Assembly (NCBI GenBank): GCA_026419785.1
Contig: JAODTK010000888.1
Span: 434,001-498,000 of the forward strand
DNA length: 64,000 nucleotides
DNA from: Sclerodactyla briareus
Taxonomy: Eukaryota > Echinodermata > Holothuroidea > Dendrochirotida > Sclerodactylidae
Direction of reading: 5' to 3'
Positions 12,820 through 22,745 of the stretch are shown piece after piece. Position 1 is the stretch's first letter. Every line of letters starts with the position of its first letter. The position numbers and the translations under genes were made by a program. The notes beneath the pieces were generated by a model. The model was not told where the DNA came from. It ran no database searches and saw only the letters and a program-made list of their open reading frames with translations.

Positions 12820-13468
12820 GTGAGTTCAGTGAACGCTTTTTACTCTCGTTGGACAGACCGTGCCATGGGCCAAAGGGATCTGAAGCCAAAATTAGAGACC
12901 TTACCTTTACTGTTAGAATGGGGTGGTGCTCAGCGGGTTTAGAGGAGAAGAGCTTATTGGGCCGTGATGTTTGCACCCAAGAAGGAAGACGGAACGAGAA
13001 TGAGTATTTTTTCCTTTATATAATGTTTCATGTGGAGAAGAATGCCAAATCGTATCTAGCGCTTTACCTCCGAAGTGTTCAAAGCGCTTTGCATACATTA
13101 CCCCGATCATAGGAGATATCGGTCACGCACTCCGACACTCCCAGAGAGTATATCGCAGCAGCTATATTATCAGCCGCGGTTTGTTCTGAAACCTCACGGT
13201 CCCCATTTGTGCATGAATTATAATAGTACTAGAGTGGATAAAGTACCTGCCCAAGGGTTACAACGTGGTGGCTCCAAACTCACAAACCTCGGGAACAAGC
13301 TTGGCACGCCTTAGCCAAAGTAGGCCACCAAGCTCCCATGTATTTATGTTGTTGTCTAGTCTGGTCCTGCTTGAGCATTTTTTATTCAAATCACAACATA
13401 ACATTAACAAGTGGGGACTCGAAGCAGTCTGCTCACACACACACACACACACACACACAACACACACA

Positions 13469-13535
<67 letters not shown>

Positions 13536-16500
13536 TTAAATTGGTACTTGATTGTTTAACAGTTCTCACTTTGAATCAATACTCCTTGCTTTAGTTCGAA
13601 ATGTACCAAATCAAATAGGTAATGTAGGTAGTTGGAAAAGTTTGCCCATAGAGAATCATTATTTTGAAATTGCAAAACCAATACCTATCAGTTGAATTGG
13701 GATATTTCTATTTGCATATGGTTATAAATACTTGCCCCTCTGCCATAAGTCTGCAGTAACCCTGTTGAATGCACTCTGTACTTAAAGAGCTTACAGTACA
13801 GAAAAGTGCTGGGACACAGCTCTGCCCCCCCCCCTTCACCCTCCCTTGTTGAAATTGTAGTTAGGCTGCACGATCAGAACAGTATTGAAGTGGGGGTAGG
13901 AAGTTCAAATTGAGTTCCTGCATGCTTTTCGATGTTAGTGTCCCAAGCTTTTTTTAGCAAAATTGTAGCCCTACATAGTAAACACAACAAGTAGCTCTAA
14001 CCATTTAACTGCGATAGCATCCATTATGTTTTGCAACAACAGGCAGCTGGTCAAGAGTAATCAGTGAGTTCGGGATATAGTTTAATGGTTTAGTGTATTG
14101 TATATTGTTTTGTATATTTAGAGATCTACATCACCAGCGACGAGGGAATCGGTGCTCTTACAAGTGTTCTAACCCCTGTAGGGAAAAAGGGGTTATACCG
14201 TCTCCATTTCAATGAATGTCATGCACTAATAAAAAAGCATCGGCATTATGACCAACTTCTCATTCGTATTCCTAATAGAGGCGTAGTGAAAACCAGAATG
14301 AAGTTTGTTGGCCATTTTCCTAATGGAAATGTTGCTATGAAATCAAATCTACAGTGAATTTCTTTGCGCTTTTGCTAAACAAGCATAGCGAATAATTGTG
14401 TATTTTTTGTGTTCATCTTTGAAGGCCCTGGTCTTGGGGAGAGTTGCAAGTCACTGACGGCACAGATAAGATTGTAAAATGAGCAGGTGTCCAGCGACCC
14501 AGATCGTGATCAGATTCAACGCGACCCCGGGCCAGCATGAGGTGGAACTTTAGCCACAGGCAGACAGACATACATGTTTGTAAAAAAAATTGTGTTGCTT
14601 TGATTGGACTTAATTGACAATATGTGATTGATCAAATCATTGATCATTATATGCCCGGGACACTGTAGTGTCCAGGGGTATTTATGTTTTGCTGCACCGT
14701 CGTCTCCGCCGACTCCACCTCCGCGCCGTGTTTCTTGTTAGCAGCGCTCTAGCTCGCCCACCGCATTGTCCGATTTACTTGAAACTTAGCACCCAGGTTC
14801 GTCATGTAAAATCTTGAACAAGTTTGAAAGTGGGCATGGCCAAACCCTCCAACGGCGGCCATCTTGATTCATTTCGGCGAACTGACTTTTTGGGGCATGA
14901 CAGGCACTTTCGGAACAGGGTGATCTTTTTGGGACCAACTTTCATTCTCCTCCTCCGCCCCATTGGACCCCACATGGCAGCCATTTTGAATTTTTTTTAG
15001 CAAAAATTACCGCTTAATAATATTTTATCCGATGACTTTAAATTGTTGTACGGTCCGCCATAAGAATCTTCGACGATTGCAAAAGTTTGCGTGCCACAAC
15101 CCCTGCCAACGGTGGCCTCTTGGATTTTTTGGTATGGTACTTGGAACTTGCCTCTCCTCCCACAACTTCATTAATTTTTTCAAAGTTACATGCAAGGTTC
15201 CTTGGGTAGAGGGTCCTTGGGGGTTCAGGAATTTGGCCCAGTTTGGAACCGCAATCTTTAAATTCCTTCAAATCTAGTATCTTTCTCCGGTACAAGTTTA
15301 GCACGGTTCTGAAGTTCCATCATAAAATGGCCATGACCATACCTTTGGGGTGTTAAGATTTTTTGTTGCAAGGTCTGACTTGGGCCCGAGGGCCCATTTC
15401 ATTAATTTCACCACAATGGTGCTTGGAATGCATCTCCTCTCCACAAGCTTCAATTGATTTTGAAGTTACATGTAATGTCCTTTCGTAGAGACGCTTTTTT
15501 GGGGTTTTTTCAGGAATTTTGGGCGTAGCCAAGTTTGGCCAGGGCCCATTATATGGATACCACAAAACCTTGTATCCCTACAAATCTAGTTGCACCATAC
15601 CGATTTAAGTCTAATGTTGGTCTAATTTCTGTCCCTTTAGGGTGCCCAGGGATTTGGGACCCACGGCTCAGTGTGGGTCGAAGGCCCTTATGTGGAATTA
15701 CACAAAATGCTTCACCTCTTATATACGGTTTTTTCCTCCTCTGCAGATTTTGAAAAACCAGGACGTATATATGCTGTCTAACGTGTGTTTGTGGGGGAAT
15801 TGTTTCCATGAATGCTTCTCCCAAGGTTTTAGTGTCAAAACCGCCCAAAACTTTATAGCTAGTTCAGAGGTTATTGTAGAAAAACCAGTATGCTGTCCAA
15901 AGGGTTTTTGTACCACTTGTCTACTATGCAGACTGCATAATTTACGCGAATTTCCAAACTTTGTAAAATCGGAATCAAAACTTGGTGATGGGGGCCTCAT
16001 TTGTTCCTGACAAAGTTTAGGTCATTTCAAGGCCTCGTGGTCAAATTTGCATTTTATGTGAAATTTTTATGTGACTTCCATGGATTACAACAAAACTTGT
16101 TAGATGAAGTTTATCTTGGTTTCTGACCAAAATGGTGGTCTTTATGGTGTGTTAGATACTTTTTCCCGAATGATTGCTCAAAGCAAGGGGATATAAGGTG
16201 GCGGTTTACCTGCCCACACATCTAGTTCCATTTGCAATTTTTGCAATATCAAGATTACTGCTGTTGTTTCCTGATCACTCAGTGTAGATCATCAGTATAA
16301 ACCTGTGATTAGAGTTCCATTCAGCCTTCATTTCATGTCCTCCTTTCCATCAGGAAGCTACCCTTACTGTAGTAATCTATTGTATGGCTGATATAAAAAC
16401 CAAAATTGTATAAAAAAAAAATCTGTTGAAAGATAGTATAGATAAAAATCATAATTTCGTGGAATAGGTCTCTGTAACGAAACATGTATATTTCTTGAGG

Positions 16501-19500
16501 CCGGCCGGCTCCTTTGAGAATTTGCGGACTAATCACCATTTCTCCAAGAATAGAAATGATTTGAGTGCTGTAATTACTAATTTTGACTGAAGATCTTCTT
16601 GTAGATGAGGTATTTAACGGTAGAATTCATTTTGAATATCTTTGATGCCTATTTTCTTGAATATTTCAAAGGCTATTGTGGAACTTCAATCATCAACGAT
16701 CATGAAGGGATGGGAGACATGTTTCCCCAACATTTAGGAAATTGCCAATGAACATTTATTATTTTGATTCCCCCTCCCCCCCCCCAAAAAAAAAAAGCTC
16801 CCACCCCCAAAAAACCATTCAGACTAAATCACCACTCTTGCATGCATGAATAAGCCCATTGATTTTGCTGACCTTTGCTCTTAGCCTCTCAGTCTCAAAA
16901 CATGGATCTTTCAGGATAGGCCTCATTTAAGAGAAAATATCAGCTCAGATAAACTTAACTAAACCGCTGACCATCGTCCTGGCTGTTCTCCTTACTAAAC
17001 CTCAGTTCCTGATGTCATGAGTCTGTGATCCTCTTAACTAAAACCTCTGGACCTAGCATTAGGCTGTGATCCTCGTAACTAAAAACCGCTGGACTATGTC
17101 ATGATGCTGTGATCCTCTTAACTAAACCTCTGTCAGGACCTAGGTCATAGGCTTTGTGACCTCTTAACTTTAACTAAACAACCTCTGACCTAGGTCATGA
17201 GGTGTGATCCTCTTAACTCAAACACCTACTCAAAAAAAACCTCTGACCTAGGTCATGAGGCTGTGATCTCTCTTAACTAAACCTCCTGCCTGGTCCTAGG
17301 TCCATGAGGCGGTGATCCTCTTAACTAAACTCTGAAAAACCCCTTGCCTATCACATGAGGCTGTGTGATCCTCTTAACTAAACCAATTCATAAACAAAAC
17401 CAAAATAACCAAAAACCTCCTGAATACACCTCTGGTCCTAGTCATGAGGCTGGTGATCCGCCTTCACTAACCCTCTGTCCTAGGTCATGAGGCCTGTGAT
17501 CCTCTTAACTAAACCTCTGACCTAGGTCATGAGTCTGTGATCCTCTTAACTACACCTCTGACCTAGGTCATGAGGCTGTGAATCCTCTTACACTAACCTA
17601 ACCTCTTCCTAGGTCATGAGGCTGTGATCCTCTTAACTAAACCTCTGACCTAGGTCATGAGTCTGGTGATCCACTTACTAAAAACTAAAAACCTCTGTCC
17701 TAGGTCATGAGGCTGGATCCTCTCACTAAACCCTGTTCCTAGGTCATGAGGCTGTGATCCTCCCCCCCCCCCAGCCTCTGAACGTGACACCAAAATACTA
17801 ATGTTATCATGTCACCAGGTGAATGAAAGGTTGCAGTCGACAGGCCAGATGCTGAGCCAGTAATAGATGTCACAAGGTTCTGATATTCTGAGATTCTACA
17901 AGTAGATGCAAATAAGACTAGCAAAATTTAGAACTGTTCAGTTTTGACAAGATACATTACCTATCTTCTTGTTTGTCAGTATACCCCGGAGACGCCCTGG
18001 CATTCCTAGCTCTGAATCAACCCTACGATAAAACCCATCATCGGTTATTCAACATCAAAACGTGGTAACCGCGTCGATGCAGGCGTACTACTTCACCAAT
18101 CCAGATGCTTCTGCTTCGAAGGACAGAGGCTGAACCCACATAGAGCAGGTAATGGACATTGAATGAAAAAAATTTTCACAGGACCATTTCAGGCTTGTCT
18201 ACAATCTGGGGTATCATGGATAAATTGAAAACTATCTATATGTCCAAACCCCTTTCCATCGATGTCCCTATGTGGAGTTATGCCTTCGAAGTTTGGTTCA
18301 TTATGCTGAGAAATCAGGGGAAATTCAATGTGCAATAAACGCTTGAACATCACACGCATGGACAACCCAGGAAGTTAATGTTATGTATTTCATTGTTTCA
18401 ATTGTTGAATAGGTCAACATTTCACAGAGGTTCTGTTGTCTTTCTTTGCATCAAAGTAACCATCAACAACCCTTACGAACCCACTACTAACAGCAATCCT
18501 GCTCCTAGAATACCTGTTCAATGCATATTTCCACTTTTTTTGAATCTCTGTTACAGGAGCATGGTAAACTGATCTGCACCTTCTATTTATGAAGGAGTGA
18601 AAAATCAGCAATACTGGGTAACTCGAGGGCCAAATCCATTTGGTTCCCTTGTGACGTCATAGGACTCGAACAATTAACGTAGATAGCGCAGAAACAAAAA
18701 GAGTTCTGAACTCCCAAGTTAATACCAGACACTCTCCTTTCATACTAATCTCAAAGCATCAATTGCTATCTAAAAAAGGGGGCTTCCACTTCCACTGACC
18801 TTGAACATCTCATTACACATTACATGAGTTGTTATATAACTATAATCTACCTTTCAAATCCCCCCTTTCATAATACTATGTGACCTAGGTATGTAAGTGT
18901 AGTGTGGAAGTGAATAATAGCTGGGTATAATTCCAGTACTAAACGCAACCAGGCCTGGACCTGACTCATCCCCTACCATTCTGAGATACCCACGGCGCTG
19001 TCCGAACCGTAGCTACGGGGGAGGGGGGGGGGGGGGGGTGGTTGGAGGCCTATCATCGGGCAACCAACCTTCACCATCCCCACCTCCCCCTGAACCATGA
19101 CATCTGACACACAGTCCTGCCAGCGGTAGCCATAGATGTGGGGACATGTGGTTGTCCAAAAAAAATACAATCTCCGCCTTAGCCCAGCTGTTAGCGTCCA
19201 TACTTCACTAGAATATAGCTAGTCTAGAAACGCATTAGAGACAGAAACACAGAGCTAGGCTCCTCTGCTCAGATATTGTGATCGCCACACAGCAATATCC
19301 AATGAATTAATGACACAGGATGCCAGTCCGTAGCAAGAACCAAGAGAACGTAACCCGGGCCTTCGCCTTCCTGTTATCAGGGCCCGAGCATTTATTGTGT
19401 AGAATATTGGCGGCTTTGCTTGTTCTGCTCGTGATGTCCTGGATTCCTCAAATTAGTGAATTGAAATAACTCAACAAGGCAAAATGCGAGGACCTCTCCA

Positions 19501-19756
19501 AATTTGGGATGTAAGATTTTCATATGACCTCTTTTTCACCTTGCTTGATAATCGTAACCACGAATATTAGATTTGATATCTCTCCAAAGATCAGTTGATT
19601 TTGTTTTATTCCTAGGTGGACATGCCGGTCCTTCTTCTCATCGATCCAGGAGTGTGCAGGGATCCCAGATGAGCAGAGTGGACACCATCACGCTGTCATA
19701 ACGTTCTTGAAGCAAAGGAAGGCCTGGGTTCTACCAGACCATTTGCAAAGTCCTGA
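12409..19756 (+). CDS. COX11: COX11 cytochrome c oxidase copper chaperone, four exons (12,409-12,819; 14,425-14,575; 17,980-18,148; 19,616-19,756)
   Basis: COX11 is an inner-mitochondrial-membrane protein that delivers copper to the CuB site of cytochrome c oxidase subunit 1. Exon 1 encodes an Arg-rich, mitochondrial-targeting-like N-terminus and one membrane segment ending in 'SYAAVPLYSVFCQ', the family hallmark. Exon 2 keeps 'RWNFS..QTDI'. Exon 3 keeps 'YPGDALAF' and C-F-C-F at 18,106-18,117, the copper-binding motif, followed by 'QRLNP'. Exon 4 begins 'VDMPV' and ends near 'AKEGLGSTRPFAKS' and TGA at 19,754. All splice borders are GT/AG. Several 1-nt shifts break the frame: an inserted base near 12,737, stops in exon 2, and extra A's in exon 3. 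The signals otherwise stay intact, so sequencing indels are the likeliest cause; a young pseudogene is the alternative. Confidence 0.87.
13434..13531. repeat. (CA)n microsatellite in COX11 intron 1
   Basis: About 98 bases of almost pure CA repeat are interrupted by a few single-base slips ('caacac', 'accacac'). They lie inside the first COX11 intron (12,820-14,424). The rest of that intron shows no coding signal. Confidence 0.95.
14425..14575 (+). CDS. COX11: COX11 exon 2: start of the copper-binding globular domain
   Basis: The acceptor 'tttgaag' precedes 'GPGLG', which matches the segment after the FCQ motif in COX11. The 3' part encodes 'IRFNAT' and 'MRWNFS..QTDI' when read through small shifts. 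The exon ends at 'catacat' before a gtttgt donor that looks one G short. Two in-frame stops (near 14,454 and 14,550) go away if single-base indels are allowed, as elsewhere in this gene. Confidence 0.72.
14650..16225. repeat. Unclassified long repeat in COX11 intron 2
   Basis: The block starts around 'cccgggacactgtagtgtccagggg', which holds the short palindrome 'ggacactgtagtgtcc', and ends near 'cccacacatctagt'. Inside, similar phrases return several times: 'ggccat..ttgattc', 'tcctctcc..caacttcatt', 'agttacatg..aggttcctt', and 'tacaaatctagt' at 15,268, 15,581 and 16,213. This is an internally repetitive element with no reading frame. No transposon class could be assigned. Confidence 0.5.
16960..17772. 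repeat. Minisatellite, unit about 41 bp, roughly 19 copies
   Basis: The unit is 'cctctgacctaggtcatgag' followed by 'gctgtgatcctcttaactaa'. It repeats across about 810 bases of COX11 intron 2. Copies differ mainly by 1-3 base insertions and deletions, and some are interrupted by A-rich inserts (for example 17,380-17,415). The array ends in a C-run at 17,762. Many copies contain the palindrome tgacctaggtca; perfect copies are seen at 17,186 and near 17,244, 17,518, 17,559 and 17,646. Confidence 0.9.
17980..18148 (+). CDS. COX11: COX11 exon 3: copper-binding C-F-C-F
   Basis: The acceptor 'cttgtttgtcag' precedes 'YPGDALAF', then 'NQPYDKP' and 'IIGYST' (in shifted frames), 'CFCFEGQRLNP', and a gtaatg donor. 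The two Cys codons at 18,106 and 18,112 form the copper site conserved in COX11 proteins. Extra A's near 18,034 and 18,060 and one near 18,142 account for the local frame breaks. Identity is secure because the motif order and spacing follow the family. Confidence 0.85.
18149..19615 (+). other. COX11 intron 3
   Basis: The sequence between exon 3 and exon 4 of COX11 shows no further coding exon. It contains a G-run at 19,019-19,039 and, at 18,630-18,665, a dispersed motif with the palindrome tgacgtca that recurs inverted near 27,210-27,240. Confidence 0.6.
19616..19756 (+). CDS. COX11: COX11 exon 4: C-terminus
   Basis: The acceptor 'ttttattcctag' precedes 'VDMPVLLLIDPG', matching the COX11 segment V-D-M-P-V-x-F-x-I-D-P. 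The sequence continues through 'DPR', 'VDTITLS' and 'EAKEGLGSTRPFAKS' to TGA at 19,754-19,756. One missing base near 19,668 and others near 19,699-19,707 are needed to keep a single frame. The C-terminal length is normal for the family. Confidence 0.83.
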
Positions 19757-20227
19757 TGTATACCAGCTTAGAGAATACCAGTGGTGTGTGCATCCTGACA
19801 TCAGCCCAGATTTGCTTCAGACTGTCCTAGATCGAAGATCAGCACAGTTGGCTTCGGCCTATCGCTGTGCTGGACGGTCTGGGAACTGTGAATGCCAGCC
19901 ATCTGGGAGGTGCTTTCAGCCAAAAATATATTGTATGCCTTATTCACCCATTGATTGAACTCACTCACTCTTGGGAGGCACATGACTCATGCGGCCTCAA
20001 CCAAGCGAATCCTAATGACACAGGGACAATGGGAAGGATTCCCTCTTCGGTTGGTTGTGTTTGCTCAAAATAGTTGCGGACAGCTAGGAAGTGCCAGCTT
20101 ATCATTGGCCAGTGTGGGTGTTGCTCAATTTGAGGATGAAGGTCTTCTGGGGTCAATTTCCTCCGAAATGTTCGAATGATCTAGTGCTCTGTGGGAGATC
20201 AGGATATGAGGGAACTCAGTTGTAACC

Positions 20228-20290
20228 GCGGGTTGGCGCATGTTAGAGCGTATATCTCTACGCCGAATCCCGGCGGGTCATACCAAAGAC
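20228..20290 (+). mobile_element. tRNA-derived SINE head fragment
   Basis: The sequence 'ggttggcgcatgttagagcg' resembles an RNA polymerase III A box. 'ctacgccgaatcccggcggg' 30 bases later resembles a decayed B box with its typical '..gggtcatacc' continuation, as in tRNA-derived SINEs of marine invertebrates. It cannot fold as a normal tRNA because the anticodon arm is incomplete. No tail was identified. Confidence 0.4.
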
Positions 20291-21527
20291 TTGCCTCCTC
20301 GCTGGTCGCTCAACACAACGGATTGAAGCAGGGACAAACGAGGGGTAGTCATTTGCAAGTTGTCGTCTGCGTGTGAACCCCACCCCGCATTAAGGTACTG
20401 CCGAATAGGCATTGCATTATTCGGTGTAGCATGGTGTGAAGGAATTGCTGCTGACAATTATCCAGGTCTGCACTTTTGCTGGGCCTTGAATAGGTTCGAT
20501 CCTCATGCTCTGACCAAGGTATACCATAAATGAGAGGCATAGGGTCAATTTAGGCCATTTTGTTGAACGGTCAAGCAAGATGATCATGATATTTGTCAGC
20601 ATTATCATTGATCTATGGTTGGTTTGCGTGTTCAAGAATTTGATGTCAAAGGTCATCTAGGAGTAAATTTTGGGCCATTGTGCACTCATGCAGGCTTTGG
20701 TAGTTGCTTGAATGTTCAAGACACCTTAAAGATTTCATTCAAGCAAATTGGAAGTAAAGTACTAAGCATTACAAGGTGAGCTACTGTGACATTGGCCCTC
20801 TTCTCTAGGAGTAGTTTGGATCCTACCATGGTACTTCTTGTTAGTTGGGTTGTTCCTATTGATGAGCTCATATGTGCATGGGCATTCTTAAATTGCCTTG
20901 GAATTTTCTTGGTCAAATGTCCGCCATTTCAGATTCCTTGTGTAAGTCGAGGTAGATTTTTTACTTCGCAGTTCATGACTGATTATTATGAGTATGTCAA
21001 ATAGAAGGCTGTTTCCCAGGTGTGATAATGGTTATCATACCTTGAATGGAACACAGCATCAGAACAGTCTGGAATTTGGTGGCCCCCAGTGTTTGTGTGA
21101 AAATCGATAGGAAGTACATGAACTGGAATAGGACAGAAATCATACGCTTGACTGGTACCAGCTTTCACTTCATTTTCGCAGTCTGGCGTAGGTCTCCATT
21201 GATCTGGGAGGTGCCTTCAGCACGTATCACCCATTAGATGGACTCTGCTCGGAACAGTGACTACGGCCAGTACACATTCACATGTTGGACAAAGGATGGT
21301 AGGTGGTTGTCCCATATGAACGATATGAGCGTGGTCACACTTCCATACACATCTCTGTAGCAAAGAAAGGTCTTGTTTTGCCCGACCCATTTGCTGAGTG
21401 CTGATGGACGCCAGTTCCCAAAGAAGGGAAAAGTGGCAGGATTGGTAACAGTGACGCTCTGCAAGCATACATTCATAGTAAAGCTCCCAGCATTATTAGT
21501 GCTTTCCTCCCTATGTGGCTGTACGTG

Positions 21528-21680
21528 TATTTGTGATGGGCGAGGTCTTGGTCTCCAATTCATAGTTCCGCTGTGATGCAGTGGACTTGTGGGTTTTTGA
21601 GGTTTGTCCTGGCATATTAACAACAAGTCTTGTCAGTCAACTCTGAGCATTGGACATGAATCTTGTCAGTCAGCTGTGTG
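21528..21680 (+). repeat. Diverged duplicate segment, copy A
   Basis: It shares 'tagttccgctgtgatgcagt' and the following 'ggact' with copy B at 25,003-25,135, and continues to match through 'catatta..aa..cttgtcagtca'. In this copy the translated frame is interrupted by TGA codons. The two copies lie 3.5 kb apart on the same strand, downstream of COX11. Confidence 0.55.
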
Positions 21681-22111
21681 TATGTGCTAGTGCTTTAACG
21701 GGTTATAGCATTCCACACTAAAAGATATTTCATGGAATCCGTTGTTGATAAATGATACTATACTGCAAAAAAACAAAAAAAAAATCAAAGCCATTTCAAT
21801 CAGCATGTTGATTCATAGTTTACAGTTAATTTTGCACTAATTTCATTTCATCATTATGCCTTTTCTTTTGTTGCTGATATGAAGTAATTATGTTGCTAGT
21901 GCTTTAGCAGGTTATTAGTATATTACACTAATGAACTGTTTTCATGGAATTCAGATTTGATCATAATATTGAACCCCATCCTGCCATCCACTTCACTAAT
22001 TCCTCCTGTCTATCTCAGACATCGAACAGTGCCCACTTTACTATTAAAGGATTTCACCAATATCAAAATTATCAGCTGATTTGCATGTTACTAGTGCTCT
22101 TGCCGAGGTAA

Positions 22112-22745
22112 TTCAAGTTCAAGTTTTATTCACCACACTTTCTCAATACAATACATTATGTTCATATATAAATAAGTTAGAATGGAAGGACCAGAAATAA
22201 GTGAAAACTTTTCGAGACTGGCCCTAAAAAAGAAAGAAACTGAATATAACAAACTAGTTAACGTCATATGCTCACCTATATAACAAAAGAAAGTAAAGGA
22301 AAAGGCAATCCAACAAATCAAGGTGGGATGGAGAAGTGAATTAAGACTTAATTATCATTATGGGTCAATAGGTTTGCTAAGAAGATGCTGCCCTAAATTT
22401 CCGTTTGAATACATTCACTGAACTTGCGTTTTTTAAATCGGTATCGAGAAAATTCCACAAGTGAACACCAGTGCTACGTACATGCATTTTATTTCGAACT
22501 GTCCTGGAAAAGGGGTAGCTCAGATAATGTCTGCATCGGGTATTAAAATTGTGAAAGCCTGAGTTGTTAAATAATAACCACTGAAAACCTCAGGTAGAGC
22601 ACCTCTGTGAAATTTATACATAAATATTCCTAATTGATAGTCATAAAGGTCGTATATCGTGAGTACATTGAGTTCACTAAAAGACGTGCAGTTGCATTGA
22701 GTATAAGGCACGTTACATAAGTTGCGTATCACGTTTCTGTGAATC
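22112..22745 (-). mobile_element. 5'-truncated LINE, C-terminal region
   Basis: On the minus strand, from 22,745 downward, the sequence encodes the typical end of a non-LTR reverse transcriptase protein. 'RNVIRNLCN' is followed by 'LNVLTIYDLYDYQLGIFMYK', then 'IHNFNTRCR' and 'VHLWNFL' in shifted frames. It ends in an A/T-rich 3' tail near 22,112-22,135 ('aagttttatt' on the plus strand). Only the last roughly 200 codons are present, so it is a 5'-truncated insertion. Confidence 0.75.

Larger units (their letters stand above)
19757..22111. other. Downstream of COX11: degenerate gene-like copies, no intact gene
   Basis: The stretch holds weak internal similarities. One is 'atctgggaggtgctttcagc' near 19,900 and again near 21,205. 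Another is a 58-base segment near 21,360-21,415 resembling the end of COX11 exon 4 (19,706-19,765). The piece at 21,528-21,680 is related to 25,003-25,135. A tRNA-derived SINE-like piece at 20,228-20,290 is listed separately. No frame longer than about 80 codons looks conserved. Confidence 0.35.

Noticed and set aside
13258-13594. Frames rich in Thr-His or Cys-Val
   Set aside because: They are translations of the CA microsatellite.
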